From: Algoriphagus winogradskyi
GTDB lineage: Bacteria > Bacteroidota > Bacteroidia > Cytophagales > Cyclobacteriaceae
DNA: 64,000 nt
Assembly: GCF_900182815.1 (NCBI RefSeq)
Contig: NZ_FXUA01000002.1
Coordinates: 620,001-684,000 of the forward strand
Reading direction: 5' to 3'
Shown: positions 61,552 to 64,000 of the stretch, piece after piece
Layout of the letters: every line of letters starts with the position of its first letter
How positions within the stretch are numbered: the stretch's first letter is position 1
Translations under genes and position numbers: made by a program
The notes under the pieces: model-generated
Databases searched by the model: none
What the model was told of the DNA's origin: nothing
What the model saw: the letters and a program-made list of their open reading frames with translations, nothing else

Positions 61552-62313
61552 ATGGGAAAATTAGAAAACAAAGTTGCAATCATTACAGGTGGTGCCGGCA
61601 GTATCGGCCTGATTACCGCCAAACTTTTTTTACAAAACGGTGCGAAAATAATGCTTGTTGACGTAAATGAGGATTCGTTGAAAAATGCTGCAACAGAATT
61701 ACAATCACCAAATGTTGATTATTGCGTAGCAGATGTTACCCAAAGTTCTGATGTTGAAAAATATGCACAGAAAACAGTAGATAAATTTGGCAAAATAGAT
61801 GTGTTCTTCAATAATGCAGGGATCGAAGGGGTGGTAAAGCCAATTACAGAATACCCGGAGGAAAATTTTGATAAAGTTATTGCTGTCAATGTGAAAGGGG
61901 TTTGGTTGGGCATGAAGCATGTGTTACCAAGAATGAATGACGGAGGAAGTGTTATCATTACATCTTCCGTAGCAGGGCTTATTGGCATCTCAGGAATGAC
62001 CGCCTATAATGCAAGTAAACACGCCACCATTGGTATTATGCGAGCCACAGCACAGGAGGCTGCCCCACGAAAAATCAGGGTAAATACAGTTAATCCGGGG
62101 ACCGTTGATAACCGGATGATGCGTTCTCTGGAAGAAGGAATGGCTCCAGGACATGCAGAGGCAATAAAAGCGGAATTTATAAAAGGTATTCCCTTGGGAA
62201 GGTATGTTCAGCCCGAAGAAGTAGCCAATGTAGTTTTGTATTTAGCTTCTGACGATAGCCAATTTATAACTGCAACCATTAATGTGGTAGATGGAGGAAT
62301 GGCGGCATATTAG
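61552..62313 (+). CDS. Short-chain dehydrogenase/reductase
   Basis: A 253-residue classical SDR. TGGAGSIG is the cofactor loop, NNAGIEG the NAG motif, and the catalytic Ser, Tyr and Lys are in SSVAGLIGISGMTAYNASKHA (YxxxK). VNTVNPGTVDNRMMRSL is the usual substrate-side loop. The substrate is unknown. It follows the NmrA-like gene by 45 bp and is in the same operon. Confidence 0.92.
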   Translation: MGKLENKVAIITGGAGSIGLITAKLFLQNGAKIMLVDVNEDSLKNAATELQSPNVDYCVADVTQSSDVEKYAQKTVDKFGKIDVFFNNAGIEGVVKPITEYPEENFDKVIAVNVKGVWLGMKHVLPRMNDGGSVIITSSVAGLIGISGMTAYNASKHATIGIMRATAQEAAPRKIRVNTVNPGTVDNRMMRSLEEGMAPGHAEAIKAEFIKGIPLGRYVQPEEVANVVLYLASDDSQFITATINVVDGGMAAY

Positions 62314-62396
62314 ATTCTCTGTTTATTCAACATCGGCACTTACATAGTTATCTGCTCTAAAACCGAATTTATTTATACACGAAAAAATATCAAACC

Positions 62397-62750
62397 ATGA
62401 ACATCAAAGAAAAAATCGAAGACCTAATCAAGCTAATGCTGTCGGGCAAACAAATGGATGCTTTTGAAAAGTATTATCATGAAGATGTAGTAATGCAGGA
62501 AAACTCCAAACCCCCAATGGTTGGCAAATCAGCCAACAGGGAAAGGGAAATTCAAGGGATGCAGATGATTGAAACGTTTCACGGAGCAGAAGTAAAAGCA
62601 GTTGCCGTGGGCGACAATGTGACTATGGTAGAATGGGAATTTGATGTCACCTACAAAGGCGCGCCCCGCATGAAAATGTGCCAGGTGGCCGTGCAAAAAT
62701 GGAAGGACGGCCAAATTATTCATGAACGTTTTTATTATTCAACTAACTAA
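62397..62750 (+). CDS. NTF2-like / SnoaL-like protein
   Basis: A 117-residue protein of the cone-like NTF2 fold. The N-terminal helix (IKEKIEDLIKLMLSGKQMDAFEKYYHEDVVMQEN) and the four-strand sheet GAEVKAVAVGDNVTMVEWEFDVTYKGAPRMKMCQVAVQKWKDGQI are typical of SnoaL-like proteins, which often act as small-molecule isomerases or hydratases. The activity here is unknown. It is in the reductase operon. Confidence 0.87.
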   Translation: MNIKEKIEDLIKLMLSGKQMDAFEKYYHEDVVMQENSKPPMVGKSANREREIQGMQMIETFHGAEVKAVAVGDNVTMVEWEFDVTYKGAPRMKMCQVAVQKWKDGQIIHERFYYSTN

Positions 62751-62793
62751 AATCAAAACAAGAGCAATTTCACTCGATCAAGCCATTGCCTTT

Positions 62794-63207
62794 ATGTCAT
62801 CGTTTAATGAAAATAATGGAAGCAACCCTTCCAATGAAAAATATATTCCCGGAACCTGCAATATGGGGAGAGAGGAAATCAAAAGGCGAAAAGCAAGTGG
62901 ATGGACAGGGTTGGTACTAACGGTAATTACCATTTCTCTCTTATTATGGTTCAGTGCACCTCACTGGATGCGACTTGTAGTTTTCATTCCGGCAGTAATG
63001 GGAGCAACAGGATTCATACAGGCGTACAATAAGTTCTGCGTGTATTTCGGATTTGGGCACATGTTCAATTTAGGAGAGGTGGGGAAAACAGATACCATCG
63101 ATCAAAAAGAATTCAGGGTGAAAGACAGAGCAAGAGCCTGGCAATTGCTTGCCTATGCTTTTGGTACAGGATTGATTATTACTGTAATCGTTTATCTCCT
63201 GCCCTGA
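62794..63207 (+). CDS. Small membrane protein
   Basis: A 137-residue protein with two or three membrane segments (GWTGLVLTVITISLLLWF, MRLVVFIPAVMGATGFIQAY and a C-terminal LLAYAFGTGLIITVIVYLL). I chose the ATG at 62794 (MSSFNENNGS), which avoids overlap with the upstream gene; an ATG at 62722 is in frame but overlaps the NTF2-like gene by 29 bp. The family is not recognised. It precedes a DoxX-like gene. Confidence 0.65.
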   Translation: MSSFNENNGSNPSNEKYIPGTCNMGREEIKRRKASGWTGLVLTVITISLLLWFSAPHWMRLVVFIPAVMGATGFIQAYNKFCVYFGFGHMFNLGEVGKTDTIDQKEFRVKDRARAWQLLAYAFGTGLIITVIVYLLP

Positions 63208-63318
63208 TTTTGATCGGATATAAACCAGGTAAGTGAACTACTTGGCAGTTCTTGCTTGAGCATCATGCTTAAGTATAGAATTTATGGAAATGAAATTCAT
63301 TTAGTAAACAAAACCATC

Positions 63319-63696
63319 ATGGAAAAGCAAACAAAGAGTAAAACAAGAAAAATTGCCGCATGGGTGATAATTGGACTAGTGGGTGCGTTGGTTATTATGA
63401 GCGCCACCATGAAACTGACACACGCTGAAGAATTGGTAACTAATTTCACTAAATGGGGATTGATTGATAACCTCACGTTTATAGGAATTGGCGAATTGAT
63501 TTTCATCATTTTATTTATTATTCCCAGAACATCCTCCCTTGGGTTTCTTTTGTTAACCGCCCACTTTGGTGGAGCCATTGCCACTCATCTACAACATGAG
63601 GAATCGTTTATAATGCCTGCCATTATTTTGACTGTGATCTGGATTGGTAATTACCTGCGCAATCCCGAAATGCTGGCAAGTTTTACGAAAAAATAA
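63319..63696 (+). CDS. DoxX-family membrane protein
   Basis: A 126-residue DoxX-like protein with four membrane segments. KIAAWVIIGLVGALVIMSATMKLTHAEELVTNF and GIGELIFIILFIIPRTSSLGFLLLTAHFGGAIATHLQ fit the family, whose members link thiol or quinone chemistry to the respiratory chain. I chose the ATG at 63319 (MEKQTKSKTRK); an upstream ATG at 63256 adds residues without family match. Its stop overlaps the next gene by one base. Confidence 0.78.
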   Translation: MEKQTKSKTRKIAAWVIIGLVGALVIMSATMKLTHAEELVTNFTKWGLIDNLTFIGIGELIFIILFIIPRTSSLGFLLLTAHFGGAIATHLQHEESFIMPAIILTVIWIGNYLRNPEMLASFTKK

Positions 63697-64000
63697 TGGA
63701 CATAAAAGCAATAGCCGTATTAGGCGCCAATGGCCGAACTGGAATTGAAATTGTAAAACAAGCCCTGGAAAAAGGTTGGGTTGTAAAAGCATTGGTTCGC
63801 GACAAACAAAAAATCAAACTTGCAAATCCCAATCTACAAGTCATTGAAGGAAATCCTATGCGTATAGATGATGTGAGGAAAGTTATCAAGGAAACACATG
63901 CCATCTTTGTTGCGCTCAACATTGGAAGGAAATCTGACCTGCCTTGGGCAAAAGTGACTTCGCCACTTGATTTATTGTATACAAGTATGAAAAATATAAT
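63696..64000 (+). CDS. NAD(P)-binding oxidoreductase (3' end beyond window)
   Basis: A frame starting at ATG 63696 (overlapping the DoxX-like stop by one base) runs off the window with 101 codons visible. The N-terminus AIAVLGANGRTGIEIVKQALEKG is an NAD(P)-binding Rossmann opening, and VKALVRDKQKIKLANPNLQVIEGNP fits the NmrA/SDR_a5 type. It is probably the last or a later gene of the reductase operon; the C-terminus is not visible. Confidence 0.8.
   Translation, partial: MDIKAIAVLGANGRTGIEIVKQALEKGWVVKALVRDKQKIKLANPNLQVIEGNPMRIDDVRKVIKETHAIFVALNIGRKSDLPWAKVTSPLDLLYTSMKNI

Overview
The window reads as a chromosomal segment of a Bacteroidota bacterium, most likely Cytophagales near Algoriphagus/Cyclobacteriaceae (family-level inference, not tested). 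The signs are Bacteroidota-type promoters (TTTG-N19-23-TAnnTTTG, seen for example before the tRNA and rluA-like genes), frequent TTG/GTG starts with little Shine-Dalgarno sequence, lipoproteins with a Cys-Ser/Gly boundary, a 939-residue CarB without the C-terminal allosteric domain, a DksA-like protein that has lost its zinc cysteines, and DUF4834, PEGA and lamin-tail proteins.

Layout. 0-7.3 kb: a truncated hexulose-phosphate-synthase-like gene, a PEGA-repeat protein, a minus-strand run (M19 dipeptidase, RsmI-like methylase, esterase, pdxJ) and a divergent yqeY-cvpA-pabA/trpG run. 7.3-14.3 kb: an RluA-type pseudouridine synthase, a phosphohistidine phosphatase, the glpD-glpK-glpF glycerol operon and a convergent acyl-CoA dehydrogenase. 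14.4-22.4 kb: an orphan TPR histidine kinase, small membrane and lipoproteins, a myo-inositol oxygenase with an SSS symporter, and an alpha/beta hydrolase. 22.4-27.4 kb: a translesion-synthesis locus (short DnaE plus DinB, divergent from a LexA-like XRE-S24 repressor with a 17-bp operator between them). 27.4-36.0 kb: a REPIN-like inverted repeat, an MFS carrier, TrmN6, saccharopine dehydrogenase, cytidine deaminase and kdgK-eda with a UxuR-type palindrome upstream. 36-49 kb: housekeeping genes (carB, asd, dksA-like, scpB, sprT-like, der, era).

49.3-60 kb is accessory. It begins at an initiator tRNA-Met and holds a degenerate IntDOT-like integrase, a partner protein, a small HTH protein, a RepA-like ATPase followed by four 9-bp iterons, a Toprim primase and a broken second integrase. 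These are followed by visibly more AT-rich cargo: a GHKL-ATPase/PD-(D/E)XK nuclease fusion, a SIR2-like protein and a DUF2971 protein. This cargo is the best candidate for an undescribed, probably anti-phage, system. No relaxase and no right attachment site were seen. From 60.2 kb to the end, an ArsR-family regulator with two cysteines precedes an operon of NAD(P)-binding reductases, an NTF2-like protein and DoxX-type membrane proteins, with a 18-bp palindrome in the promoter.

Functional links: MIOX makes D-glucuronate, and KdgK and Eda are the last two steps of hexuronate catabolism, so the 17-20 kb and 34-36 kb clusters plausibly belong to one pathway. GlpF, GlpK and GlpD form a complete glycerol-to-DHAP route.
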